Under the pieces are notes generated by a model. It saw nothing but the letters and a program-made list of their open reading frames with translations, had not been told where the DNA came from and searched no databases. From Ga0077527 sp964486865 (GTDB lineage: Bacteria; Pseudomonadota; Gammaproteobacteria; Burkholderiales; SG8-41), in contig CAZAOZ010000006.1 in NCBI GenBank assembly GCA_964486865.1, forward strand, positions 17,549-81,548: a DNA stretch of 64,000 nucleotides, read 5' to 3'. This document shows positions 26,528 to 34,762 of the stretch, piece by piece. Position numbers and translations under genes: made by a program. Position 1 is the first letter of the stretch, and every line of letters begins with the position of its first letter.

Positions 26528-26622
26528 TGGCGGAAGAGAGTGGGAGTCGAACCCACACAGGACCGCTCGCGGCCCCTACCGGGTTTGAAGTCCGGCCGCC
26601 CCACCGGGAGCGATTCCCTTCC
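26528..26622 (-). tRNA. selC: tRNA-Sec (anticodon TCA)
   Basis: On the minus strand the gene reads from GGAAGGGA (5' acceptor arm) to TCTCTTCC, G discriminator and encoded CCA. The 8-bp acceptor arm has one G-U pair. The anticodon arm GCCGGACTTCAAACCCGGT presents TCA. The long variable arm (GGGGCCGCGAGCGGTCCT) and the T arm GTGGGTTCGACTCCCAC follow. The 95-base length and 8-bp acceptor match bacterial tRNA-Sec. It decodes UGA as selenocysteine with SelA and SelB, whose genes lie 3-6 kb away, and two TGA-containing genes in this window need it. Confidence 0.95.
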
Positions 26623-26674
26623 GTTGTTTTGTGTTGCGCGGTCGCCATTGTAAGTCGGCGCGGCGCGTGTGCGT

Positions 26675-26754
26675 AGAAGCCATCTCAAAAATCCCCTCTC
26701 CCCAACCCTCTCCCCGCAGATGCGGGGAGAGGGAGTGTTTTTGAGATGGCTTCT
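26675..26754. repeat. 80-bp palindrome, CCCTCTCCCC family (copy 3, long form)
   Basis: The outer arms AGAAGCCATCTCAAAAA and TTTTTGAGATGGCTTCT pair perfectly. Inside them CCCTCTCCCC and GGGGAGAGGG arms pair around an AGAT loop. This is the longest copy in the window and shows that the repeat unit includes the ATCTCAAAAAT flank, which also occurs at 27369. Confidence 0.8.
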
Positions 26755-26776
26755 GGTGTGTTCCAGGTTGTGGTGC

Positions 26777-27325
26777 TCAAGATTTGCGCGCCGCGCTGAG
26801 CACGACGGGTGCAATTTCCACGGTGCGCGCGCCGTCGGTCAGCCACGCCGTGCCGTCCTGCACGGTGCATTGCAGCTGCATCGTGCGTTGCGCGAGCTTG
26901 GCCATATCCTGTGTCGCGGCCGGCGGCAGTTCGATGACGGTCAGGTTGTCGGGGCGGGCCAGCGTGCCTTGCGCATCCTGCCACCATTTCGCCGCGTTGC
27001 GGCCGTAGGTGTAGAGGCGCACCTGCGCGGCGCGGCCGCAGGCCTTGCGCACCAGCTTTTCATCGGGCAGGCCGACTTCGATCCACAGTTCGATCATGCC
27101 GGTCAGATCCTTGCGCCACAGGGCGGGCTCGTCGTCGCTGCTCAGGCCTTTGCCGAAAACCAGGTCCTCACCGGCGTTCAGCGCAAAGGCCAGCAGCCGC
27201 GCCATCATGCGTTCATCGGTTTCGGAGGGATGGCGCGCCAGCACCAGCGCATGGGTGGCGTAGTAACCGCGATCCATGTCGGTGACGGTGAGGTCGGCCT
27301 TGAAGATGGTTGCACTGAGCGCCAT
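26777..27325 (-). CDS. yaeQ: YaeQ family protein
   Basis: A 182-residue YaeQ family protein. The family has a PD-(D/E)XK nuclease-like fold but no established enzymatic role. Typical segments are MALSATIFKADLTVTDMDRGYY at the start (matching the MALKATIYKA pattern), HPSETDERMMARLLAFAL and DDEPALWRKDLTGMIELWIEVG. In Proteobacteria it is single-copy and not linked to selenium. It is flanked by palindromic repeats on both sides. Confidence 0.9.
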   Translation of the reverse strand: MALSATIFKADLTVTDMDRGYYATHALVLARHPSETDERMMARLLAFALNAGEDLVFGKGLSSDDEPALWRKDLTGMIELWIEVGLPDEKLVRKACGRAAQVRLYTYGRNAAKWWQDAQGTLARPDNLTVIELPPAATQDMAKLAQRTMQLQCTVQDGTAWLTDGARTVEIAPVVLSAARKS

Positions 27326-27368
27326 GAACTGGTTACTGTGTTGTGGTGATGGAGATGATTGAAAACTT

Positions 27369-27419
27369 ATCTCAAAAATTCCCTCTCCCCCGGTTGGGGG
27401 AGAGGGATAGGGTGAGGGG
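27369..27419. repeat. CCCTCTCCCC-type palindrome (copy 4)
   Basis: It begins ATCTCAAAAATT like the 26675 copy, then CCCTCTCCCCC, GGTT loop and GGGGGAGAGGG, and ends GGGTGAGGGG. It lies in the intergenic gap between yaeQ and the DUF1415 gene. Confidence 0.7.
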
Positions 27420-27466
27420 CCGTGCGCAGGATTTTATTTTCCCTGCGAAGATTGACGATCTTTTTG

Positions 27467-27509
27467 CTCCTCTCCCCAACCCTCTCCCCGCTATCGCGGG
27501 GCGAGGGAG
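27467..27509. repeat. CCCTCTCCCC-type palindrome (copy 5)
   Basis: CTCCTCTCCCCAACCC and CTCTCCCCGC pair with GCGGGGCGAGGGAG around CTATC. It is less than 50 bases downstream of copy 4, in the leader of the DUF1415 gene. Confidence 0.65.
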
Positions 27510-27531
27510 CGTCTTTGGAGGCTGCTTTTGA

Positions 27532-28116
27532 ATGACAACTGACGACGAAGCCGTGATCGCGGCGACCCGCAACTGGCTGGTGAAGGCGGTCATCGGCCTT
27601 AACCTGTGCCCGTTTGCGCGTGCCGTGCATGACAAGGGACGCATTCGTTATGTCGTCAGCGCTGCGACTACGCCGGAAGCATTGCTGGAAGCGCTGGCCG
27701 TCGAACTGCAGATGCTGGCCGAGACCGACGAGCACGTGACCGAAACGACGCTGCTGATCCATCCGCGGGTGCTCGGTGATTTCCTCGACTACAACGATTT
27801 TCTCGAGCTGGCGGATGCGCTGGTCGAGGATCTCGGTTTCGGCGGCGTGCTGCAGGTGGCGAGTTTTCATCCGCAGTACCAGTTCGCCGGCACGGAGCCC
27901 GGTGACATCACCAATTGCACCAACCGCTCGCCGTATCCGACGCTGCATCTGCTGCGCGAATCCAGCATTGCGCGCGCGGTCGAGGCGTATCCCGACACCG
28001 CGCGGATTTACGAACACAACATCGAGACGCTGCGCCGCATCGGCCGCGAGGGCTGGGAGCGGCTGGGCGTGGGGGCGCCGCGAAGCAAGTCCCCTTGGGG
28101 GGCGCCGGACTACTGA
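27532..28116 (+). CDS. DUF1415 family protein
   Basis: A 194-residue DUF1415 protein of unknown function. The conserved start (WLVKAVIGLNLCPFAR) and the segment QVASFHPQYQFAGTEPGDITN are typical of the family. It has no signal peptide or transmembrane segments. No clear ribosome binding site is visible before the ATG at 27532, but the frame and length fit. It is convergent with the TrxR-like gene and lies between two clusters of palindromic repeats. Confidence 0.85.
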   Translation: MTTDDEAVIAATRNWLVKAVIGLNLCPFARAVHDKGRIRYVVSAATTPEALLEALAVELQMLAETDEHVTETTLLIHPRVLGDFLDYNDFLELADALVEDLGFGGVLQVASFHPQYQFAGTEPGDITNCTNRSPYPTLHLLRESSIARAVEAYPDTARIYEHNIETLRRIGREGWERLGVGAPRSKSPWGAPDY

Positions 28117-28144
28117 GCTTTTCACGGCGGGCAGCCAACCACTC

Positions 28145-28202
28145 CCGTTCGCCCTGAGCCTGTCGAAGGGCGGCAGGGCTTCGACAGGCTCAGCCCGAAC
28201 GG
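28145..28202. repeat. CCTGTCGAAG palindromic repeat (copy 1)
   Basis: CCGTTCGCCCTGAGCCTGTC and the matching GACAGGCTCAGCCCGAACGG form arms of about 24 bp around a ten-base spacer. It lies between convergent genes, where it could act as a terminator. It is a widespread dispersed repeat in bacteria. Confidence 0.75.
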
Positions 28203-28257
28203 CGTCATGTGTTTTGGAAAAAGATATAGCTTGGAGGTGCGTCGGCATGCCGACGTT

Positions 28258-29163
28258 CTATTTCAGCCGCGCGGCGACGGCAGCCGCGGCGCGCCCGGCT
28301 TCGGCCATGGCGTCGGTCAGGCTGCCGCCGCAGCCGCTGCGCACCGCGCCGACGGCCCACAGGCCGGGGAGCGCGGTTTCCAGCGCGTCGTCGGTCATCA
28401 CAAAACCGCGCGCATCGCGCTGCACTGCCGCCGGCAGAAAATCGCCGTTGGGTTCCAGACCGATGTAGGCGAACAGCCCGGCGCAGGGGATTTCTTCGCT
28501 GCCGCCGGCATGGCGGATACGCAGTTTTTCGACCATGTTGCCGCCCAACACGGCTTCGACCGTGGTGCCGAAGCGTGGCTCTATTTTTGCATTGCCCGCA
28601 ACCCGGTCGATGAAGTGCTGCTGCGCGCGGAATGCGCTGCCGCGGTGGATCAGCAGCACCTTGCCGCAATACTGGCTCAGCACCAGCGCTTCCTGCAGCG
28701 CGGAGTCGCCGCCGCCGACGACGGCGACGGTTTCATTCTGGAACATCGGGCCGTCGCAATCCGCGCATTTCGATACGCCGCGGCCCTCGAATTCGGTTTC
28801 ACCCGGCACGCCGAGCATTTTCAGTTTCGCGCCGCTGGCGACGATGACCTGGCGCGCGCGATAGCTGCCGCCGGCGGTGACGGTGTAGCCGCCGTCGGCC
28901 GCAGTAATCGCGGTGACCGGTTCCTGGATGCTGGTGACGCCGGCATCGGCGTTGGCTTGGGTCATTTCGGCGGCGAACGCGGCGCCGCCGGCTTCACCGC
29001 CGGGCGGTGCGGGATCGAGCTCGTTGACATTGATGACCAGGCCGCCGAAGAGCTGCGCCTCGAAGGTGGCGGCGCTGAAGCCGTGTTTGGCCAGCGCGCC
29101 GGCGGCGGTGAGGCCGGCGATGCCTTCGCCGATTACGATCACATCAAATGCAGTAGTGGACAT
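28258..29163 (-). CDS. TrxR-like NAD(P)/FAD-dependent oxidoreductase
   Basis: A 301-residue thioredoxin reductase-type flavoprotein. The FAD motif is VIGEGIAGLTAAGALAKHG (about 10-28), the redox motif CADC at 133-136, the NAD(P) motif VVGGGDSALQEA at about 148-159, and the C-terminal GLWAVGAVRSG. Two features separate it from canonical TrxB: the FAD motif has GEGIAG instead of GSGPAG, and the protein is slightly short. It follows selB by 108 bases in the same direction, so it may be transcribed with selA-selB. A role as reductant for the selenoproteins found here is tempting but unproven. Confidence 0.82.
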   Translation of the reverse strand: MSTTAFDVIVIGEGIAGLTAAGALAKHGFSAATFEAQLFGGLVINVNELDPAPPGGEAGGAAFAAEMTQANADAGVTSIQEPVTAITAADGGYTVTAGGSYRARQVIVASGAKLKMLGVPGETEFEGRGVSKCADCDGPMFQNETVAVVGGGDSALQEALVLSQYCGKVLLIHRGSAFRAQQHFIDRVAGNAKIEPRFGTTVEAVLGGNMVEKLRIRHAGGSEEIPCAGLFAYIGLEPNGDFLPAAVQRDARGFVMTDDALETALPGLWAVGAVRSGCGGSLTDAMAEAGRAAAAVAARLK

Positions 29164-29207
29164 GCTTCAGTTCCTATGGTGCTTTAGAAAAGCGTGACAA
29201 ACCAAAT

Positions 29208-29247
29208 CCGTTCGCCCTGAGTCCTTCGACGGGCTCAGCCCGAACGG
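29208..29247. repeat. CCTGTCGAAG palindromic repeat (copy 2, short)
   Basis: CCGTTCGCCCTGAG and CTCAGCCCGAACGG flank TCCTTCGACGGG. This is a short form of the 28145 repeat, placed in the gap between selB and the TrxR-like gene. Confidence 0.65.
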
Positions 29248-29271
29248 TGTAGTGAATTCTGGTGTGGATCA

Positions 29272-31281
29272 TTAATAACGCTTGTTGCGGAAAGGAGGGC
29301 GCTGCGGTTGCGGTGATTTCTGTTGCTGGGGCTTCGGCGCGGCGCCGGGGGCCGGCGGCGGCGCCGGTTCGGCGGCGCCGAGGATGGGCGCGAAATCCTT
29401 GCGCATTTTGCGCGTGTCGCCGACGCGCTGGGTGATGGCCAGCGTGTCCAGGGATTCGAGGATTTCAATGGCCAGCGTGCGGCCGATGCCGGTGGCGTCG
29501 CGATATTGCGCCGCGGTGAACAGGCCGTTGGCCTGTTTCGCGCAGACCGCCTGTGCGGTGGCCGCCAGCGTCGCCATGACCGCTTTCAGATAAAAACGCT
29601 CGGCGCCGACCTTGTACAGGTTGCCGGCTTTCATCTGGCGATAGAGAAAATCCTTGAGTATTGCGTCCTTCAGTTGCAGTTGCGGCGCGAGTTCGCGCAG
29701 CGGCGGCGGATTGAAGCCGGCCGCCGTCAGCACCGGCTGCACGGTTTCCCACAGCTGGGTGTCAGCGCTGTTGGCGGTGGTGTCGTGGCCCGGCTTGCGC
29801 ACCAGCGAGCTGTGGACTTCGATGTTGCGCTGGTCGGCGAGCAGGCGCAGCACATGGCCGAAGGCGTCGGTGTCGAGTTCCGGGGCGAGGGCGGCACGCA
29901 GCGTCTCGGCTTCGATGCCCGGCGCCTGCGGCTGCGCCTGGTGAAAGGCGAATACTTGTCTGGTGACCGCTTCGTGCAGCGCCGCGAGGCGCGTGCGGGT
30001 GATGGCGATGCGATGATCCTTGCCCAGCGGCAGGAGGTCTGTTTTTGCATAAATGGCGGCGGCGACTTCGGGCAGCAGATTGAATATGGCTACGAAGTGC
30101 GCGAGATCGACCGGACGGTCACCGGCGGTCAGCGCCGCCAGCGCGGTGGCGGCGTCGGCCGATTCCAGCGCAGCCAGCACGGCATCGCGCGCCTTGCTGC
30201 GCCGTGCGACCGGCGGCGCGGGATCGATGATGGCGCCGCCGCCGATGGTGCGCGTCGAGGACTGGTTGCGCAGGATGAAGCGGTCGCCGTGCAGGGCGGA
30301 CACCGGTTCGTCGAGCGCCAGTTGCGCAATCATGCTCGCCCCCGGCGCCAGCGCTTCGCCGCGGCGCAGCGACACGCGCGCGGTGATGTCGGCGGTGGCG
30401 AGGTGCAGATGCACCGGCGCCCAGTGTTGCAGCGCGCGGGCTTCGGCAGGCAGCACGTTCAGCCGCACGTCGAGCTTGAGTGTCGGACGGTGGATCGCGG
30501 CGGCCATCACCCAGTCACCGCGGCGCACCGATTCGACATCGGTGCCGGTCAGGTTCAGCGCGCAGCGTTCGCCGGCGCACGCCTGATCGGCCGCCTTGCC
30601 GTGGATCTGGATGCCGCGTACGCGCACCTCGCGCCCCGCCGGAGAAATCACCAGCTTGTCTCCGCTACGCACCGTGCCGTTGAACACGGTGCCGGTGACC
30701 ACGGTGCCGCTGCCGGCGATGCTGAAGGCGCGGTCGATGGCATAGCGCAGATGCTGGCCTGCGGCGCTGCGCAGTTTTTGCGCTGCCGCTTCCCGCAGCA
30801 GCAGGGCTTTCAGTTCGGGGATGCCGGCGCCGCTGACCGCGGATGCGGGATGGATGGCGGCGGCAGCGAGTTGCGTCGGCGCCAGCAATGCGCGCACCTG
30901 CGCCGAAACCTGCTCGACCCGCGCCGCATCGACGCGGTCGATCTTGGTGATCACCGCCGCGCCGCGGCTGACATGCAGCAGGTTGAGGATTTGCAGATGC
31001 TCGATGGTTTGCGGCATCACGCCGTCGTCGGCGGCGACGATCAGCAGCGCGAAATCGATGCCGGAGACCCCGGCGAGCATGTTGCGGATGAAGCGTTCGT
31101 GTCCCGGCACATCGACAAAGCCGATCAGACCGCCGCCGTCCAGCGGCAGGTAGGCAAAGCCCAGGTCGATGGAAATGCCGCGCGCTTTTTCCTCGGGCAG
31201 GCGGTCGGTGTCGGTACCGGTCAGGGTTTTGACCAGCAGGGTCTTGCCGTGGTCGATGTGGCCTGCGGTGGCTATGATCAT
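29272..31281 (-). CDS. selB: Selenocysteine-specific elongation factor SelB
   Basis: A 669-residue SelB, which delivers Sec-tRNA-Sec to UGA codons that carry a SECIS hairpin. The GTPase domain has the P loop GHIDHGKT (residues 7-14), DVPGHERFIRNML and TKID. Domains II-III follow, then C-terminal winged-helix repeats that bind the SECIS (KAVMATLAAT and QYRDATGIGRTLAIEILESLD). A Pro/Gln-rich tail of about 30 residues (PAPPPAPGAAPKP) is unusual. The gene follows selA, and the tRNA-Sec gene is 2.7 kb downstream. It directly supports the two TGA-containing genes reported here. Confidence 0.95.
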   Translation of the reverse strand: MIIATAGHIDHGKTLLVKTLTGTDTDRLPEEKARGISIDLGFAYLPLDGGGLIGFVDVPGHERFIRNMLAGVSGIDFALLIVAADDGVMPQTIEHLQILNLLHVSRGAAVITKIDRVDAARVEQVSAQVRALLAPTQLAAAAIHPASAVSGAGIPELKALLLREAAAQKLRSAAGQHLRYAIDRAFSIAGSGTVVTGTVFNGTVRSGDKLVISPAGREVRVRGIQIHGKAADQACAGERCALNLTGTDVESVRRGDWVMAAAIHRPTLKLDVRLNVLPAEARALQHWAPVHLHLATADITARVSLRRGEALAPGASMIAQLALDEPVSALHGDRFILRNQSSTRTIGGGAIIDPAPPVARRSKARDAVLAALESADAATALAALTAGDRPVDLAHFVAIFNLLPEVAAAIYAKTDLLPLGKDHRIAITRTRLAALHEAVTRQVFAFHQAQPQAPGIEAETLRAALAPELDTDAFGHVLRLLADQRNIEVHSSLVRKPGHDTTANSADTQLWETVQPVLTAAGFNPPPLRELAPQLQLKDAILKDFLYRQMKAGNLYKVGAERFYLKAVMATLAATAQAVCAKQANGLFTAAQYRDATGIGRTLAIEILESLDTLAITQRVGDTRKMRKDFAPILGAAEPAPPPAPGAAPKPQQQKSPQPQRPPFRNKRY

Positions 31282-31292
31282 TTTTGTGGTGG

Positions 31293-31373
31293 GTGAGCGG
31301 TAAGCGATAAGGCGTAAGCGGTAAGCGGTGAGCAGTGAGCAGCGATAGGCTCCGCTTACTGCTTACCGCTCAC
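31293..31373. repeat. GTAAGCGGTGAGC inverted/direct repeat that contains the selA 3' end
   Basis: GTGAGCGGTAAGC (31293-31305) is the reverse complement of GCTTACCGCTCAC (31361-31373), with several GTAAGCGG/GTGAGCAG direct units between. The repeat overlaps the last codons and the stop of selA and fills the selA-selB gap. Confidence 0.6.
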
Positions 31374-32780
31374 GCCTGTATCTTCAAGTTTCAGGTATTT
31401 CAATTGCGCCACAAACTCATCCTCATGATCCAGACAGCGCAGATCGAACAGCAGTGCGCCGTCCTTGATGTGGCCGATCACCGGTACCGGCAGCGCGCGG
31501 AAGGCCGCGGCCAGGCGTCCGGCGTCCAGTTTTTTGTGGGCCGGGGCGATGGCCACGGCGGTGCCCGGCAGTGAATCCACCGGCAGCGCGCCGCTGCCGA
31601 TCTGGCTTTTGCAGGGCACGGCCGCCACCTGCCAGACATCGCCCAGCACGGCGGCCAGCGCCGGCACGATGCGCGCGGCCTGCGTCGCCATGTCTTCCGG
31701 CGCGCGGGTCAGCCAGCGCAGCGCCGGCAGTTCCTGGTGCAGGCGCTCCGGATGCAGATACAGCCGCAGCACGGCGTCGAGCGCGGTCAGCGTCAGTTTG
31801 TCCAGACGCAGCGCGCGTTTCATCGGGTTCTTGGCGATGCGTGCCAGCAGATCCTTGCGGCCGACCAGCAGGCCGGCCTGCGGTCCGCCGAGCAGCTTGT
31901 CGCCGCTGAAGGTGACGACATCGGCGCCGCTGGCCAGCGCTTCGCGCGGCGTCGGCTCGTGCGGCAGGCCATATTGCTCGAGATCGACCAGCGTGCCGCT
32001 GCCGAGGTCGATGATGAACGGGAGATCATGTGCGTGCGCGAGTGCGGCCAGTTCGGCTTCGGGCACGGCTGCGGTGAAACCCTGCACCACGTAATTGCTG
32101 GTATGCACTTTCATGATGGCCGCGGTGCGCGGCGTGATGGCTTCGGCAAAATCCTTCAGATGGGTGCGGTTGGTGGTGCCGACTTCGACCAGCTTCACCC
32201 CGGCGCGTGACATGATGTCGGGGATGCGGAAGGCCCCGCCGATTTCAATGAGTTCACCGCGCGACACCAGTACTTCCTTGCGCAGCGCCAGCGTGTTCAG
32301 CGCGAGATAAACCGCAGCAGCGTTGTTGTTGACGGCGACCGCTTGTTCGCCGCCGGTCAGTTCGCGCAGCCATTTTTCGACATGGCTGTCGCGCTCGCCG
32401 CGGGCGCCGCTGGCGAGATCGAATTCGAGATTGACCGGGCGTGTCATCGCCGCCATCACCGCATCGGCGGCGCTTTGCGGCATCACCGCGCGGCCGAGAT
32501 TGGTGTGCAGCACGGTGCCGGTGAGATTGAAAACGGGGATCAGCGACGGCGCGACGGACGAGGCCAGTGCCGCGGCGCAGGATTGCAGGAACAGTGTTTC
32601 GTCGTAAGGTGCGGCTGCGGGTTCAGCCAGCCGCGCGCGCTCGGTGTCCAGCGCGCGGCGCAGGGATTCGGTTACGCGGCTGCGGCCGTACGCGGCAATG
32701 AGCGGCCCGACAGCAGCGCTGCCGAGCAGTCGATCCACCGAAGGCAACGCGCGACGCGCGGCTGCGGCGGAATTCAACAT
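31356..32780 (-). CDS. selA: L-seryl-tRNA(Sec) selenium transferase SelA
   Basis: A 474-residue PLP enzyme that converts Ser-tRNA-Sec to Sec-tRNA-Sec with selenophosphate. The hallmarks are LPSVDRLLGSAAVGPLIAAYG at the N-terminus, LTGTVLHTNLGRA, VNNNAAAVYLALN, HTSNYVVQGF and the PLP-lysine motif FSGDKLLGGPQAG (Lys295, the same residue number as in E. coli). I chose the ATG at 32780 over a GTG at 32831, because the extra 17 residues (basic and Pro-rich) are not part of the family. The last few residues (TGVSGKQ) are encoded in a repeat block, so the C-terminus is species-specific. Confidence 0.95.
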   Translation of the reverse strand: MLNSAAAARRALPSVDRLLGSAAVGPLIAAYGRSRVTESLRRALDTERARLAEPAAAPYDETLFLQSCAAALASSVAPSLIPVFNLTGTVLHTNLGRAVMPQSAADAVMAAMTRPVNLEFDLASGARGERDSHVEKWLRELTGGEQAVAVNNNAAAVYLALNTLALRKEVLVSRGELIEIGGAFRIPDIMSRAGVKLVEVGTTNRTHLKDFAEAITPRTAAIMKVHTSNYVVQGFTAAVPEAELAALAHAHDLPFIIDLGSGTLVDLEQYGLPHEPTPREALASGADVVTFSGDKLLGGPQAGLLVGRKDLLARIAKNPMKRALRLDKLTLTALDAVLRLYLHPERLHQELPALRWLTRAPEDMATQAARIVPALAAVLGDVWQVAAVPCKSQIGSGALPVDSLPGTAVAIAPAHKKLDAGRLAAAFRALPVPVIGHIKDGALLFDLRCLDHEDEFVAQLKYLKLEDTGVSGKQ

Positions 32781-32923
32781 GGCGTGAGGAGGACGCGGGA
32801 TGCGGCGGGATTCATGCGGTGGGAGACACACTGCTCAGAAAAACGAAGGCGCAGTGTAGCGTAATCATCCGCAGCGACAAAAACCCGGATGCGGAGCAGT
32901 GTCGGTGATGGCATGCGGGGTAT

Positions 32924-32940
32924 ATTATAACTAATTGATT
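32924..32940 (-). promoter_or_regulatory. Candidate selA promoter -10 element with adjacent IHF-like site
   Basis: On the minus strand AATCAATTAGTTA (32940-32928) matches the IHF consensus WATCAANNNNTTR. A TATAAT at 32929-32924 overlaps it in the direction of selA. No good -35 box is seen, and the selA start is about 145 bases away, so the assignment is tentative. Confidence 0.35.
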
Positions 32941-33070
32941 TATATGGTTATTTAATGAACCCGTTTCCCGCATGTGCTCAGGAGGAGGCTGGCTTGCTGG
33001 CAGGCTTGCGATCGGGTTACTTTCGGGTTATTGCTGGATCACCGATATGGATGGTTTACCGGAGAGACTC

Positions 33071-34048
33071 ATGCCGCAAACGTTTTCCCTGAGGGTGTTG
33101 CTGGTTGCGGCGTCCATGCTGCCGCAGATCGCCTGCGCAGCGCAGGGCGCGTATCCCGAGCGTCCGATACGCCTGATCATTCCCCAGGCTACAGGCGGCG
33201 GTTCCGACACCATCGGGCGTTACATGGCGCAGCGCCTGGGTGATGCGCTGGGCCAGAATCTTGTGGTGGATAACCGTCCGGGTGCTGCCGGCATGCTCGG
33301 CGCGATGATCGTCAAGGAGTCTGCCGCCGACGGCTACACGATGCTCCTCTGCGCAATCGATACCATCACTGCGCCCATCGTCGCCCAGCACAAGACGCTT
33401 GATGGCATCCGCGACTTCTCGTCCGTCACGCAACTGACACAGTCGCCGAACATCTGGCTGGTCGGGCTGTCATTCCCGGCAAAAACCATGAAGGAGTTCG
33501 TGGCGGCAGCGAAAGCGAAACCAGGTCAGATTGATTACGCGTCGTCGGGTATAGGCAGCATGCAGCACTTGGGCGCGGAACTCCTCAACAAGATGGCCGG
33601 CGTCAGGTTGAACCATGTTCCGTACAAGGGCGGGCCGCCTGGACTGGTGGATGTGATGGGCGGTCGCGTGCCGTCAATCCTGTCCGGCACGCAGGGTGCG
33701 TTGCCGCACATCAAGGCCGGGAAAATCCGCGCATTATCGGTAACCACTCTGAAGCGGCTGCCTGCGCTGCCGGAAATTCCCACTGCGGCCGAAGCGCTCG
33801 GCATCAAAGACTATGAGGCAACGAACTGGCAGGGTTTCCTGTTTCCTGCGGGGACGCCGAAGGCCATTGCCGAGCGGGTCTCGGCGGCGGCCGTCACGAT
33901 ACTCGGCACGCCTGAAACGCGTGCGCGCCTCGACGAATTGGGCTATCTGCCCTCCGGCATTACACCGGCGCAGATGGCGACGCTGATGGCGATGGAGAAA
34001 AAACGCTGGACTGCGCTGATCAGCGAGGCAGGGATCAAGGCCGAGTAA
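33071..34048 (+). CDS. Tripartite tricarboxylate transporter substrate-binding protein (Bug family)
   Basis: A 325-residue Bug/TctC-type periplasmic binding protein. The signal peptide (SLRVLLVAASMLPQIACA) is followed by the mature start YPERPIRLIIPQATGGGSDTIGR; VVDNRPGAAGMLG and VPYKGGPPGLVDVMGG complete the family signatures. I chose the ATG at 33071, which has GGAGAG six bases upstream; longer frames start at 32972. It begins an operon with a DUF1989 gene (21-base gap) and a Rid protein, so the ligand may be a nitrogenous or urea-derived compound. It shares only family-level similarity with the 3593-4564 copy. Confidence 0.9.
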   Translation: MPQTFSLRVLLVAASMLPQIACAAQGAYPERPIRLIIPQATGGGSDTIGRYMAQRLGDALGQNLVVDNRPGAAGMLGAMIVKESAADGYTMLLCAIDTITAPIVAQHKTLDGIRDFSSVTQLTQSPNIWLVGLSFPAKTMKEFVAAAKAKPGQIDYASSGIGSMQHLGAELLNKMAGVRLNHVPYKGGPPGLVDVMGGRVPSILSGTQGALPHIKAGKIRALSVTTLKRLPALPEIPTAAEALGIKDYEATNWQGFLFPAGTPKAIAERVSAAAVTILGTPETRARLDELGYLPSGITPAQMATLMAMEKKRWTALISEAGIKAE

Positions 34049-34068
34049 TACTTTCACCAACTTTCATT

Positions 34069-34734
34069 ATGACCACAAAACACAGGATCACCCGTTCTCA
34101 GCCCGCCCCCCGTGGTTATCGTCAGTTGACGTCGGTGACTGTGGATCCCGGCGGGTCGTGGGGCGCTGTCATCGGCGCCGGAGAACGGGTGCGGTTTGTC
34201 GATCTGGAGGGCCAGCAGGCAGTCGATTTTCTCTGCTACAACGCCCATGACATGCGCGACCGTTACAACGCGGCGAACACCATGAAAATGGCGGAAAACC
34301 TGTATCTGAACGCGGGCGCCGTGCTGTACGGCGAGTACGCAACCCCGCTGATGAAAATCGTCGCGTCGAGCTGTCCGGACCACGACACGATAGGCGGTTG
34401 CTGCAGCGCGGAGATGAATGACCTGCGTTATGGCAGGCGCACGCACAGTTGCCGCGCGAACTTCCTGCACGAGCTGTCGAAGTTCGGCATGGGCGAGCCG
34501 GATATTGTGGCGAATGTGAACTGGTTCATGAGCGTGCCGGTGGGGCGCGCCGGTCATATGGCGATTTCGGGCAGTCCTTCCAAACCCGGCGATTACGTGG
34601 ATGTCGAAGCGCTGATCGACGTGGTTGCGGTGATTTCCAACTGCCCGCAGAAATACAACCCGGCGTGCGGCTACAATCCGACTCCGGTGCGGGTGGAAAC
34701 TTATAAACGATCCCGCGCGCCACGCGGGCGTTAG
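34069..34734 (+). CDS. DUF1989 / urea carboxylase-associated family protein
   Basis: A 221-residue protein of the DUF1989 (urea carboxylase-associated) family. Characteristic segments are VRFVDLEGQQAVDFLCYNA, CPDHDTIGGCC and NFLHELSKFGMGEPDIVANVNWFMSVPV. Its relatives flank urea amidolyase or are linked to amidine and guanidine breakdown. Three Cys/His positions in the core could bind a metal. There is no urea carboxylase gene in the window. The position between a Bug protein and a Rid protein suggests a small nitrogen catabolism operon, though the substrate is unknown. Confidence 0.85.
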   Translation: MTTKHRITRSQPAPRGYRQLTSVTVDPGGSWGAVIGAGERVRFVDLEGQQAVDFLCYNAHDMRDRYNAANTMKMAENLYLNAGAVLYGEYATPLMKIVASSCPDHDTIGGCCSAEMNDLRYGRRTHSCRANFLHELSKFGMGEPDIVANVNWFMSVPVGRAGHMAISGSPSKPGDYVDVEALIDVVAVISNCPQKYNPACGYNPTPVRVETYKRSRAPRGR

Positions 34735-34762
34735 CAATCGCTGTTACCAAACGGGGGAACTC

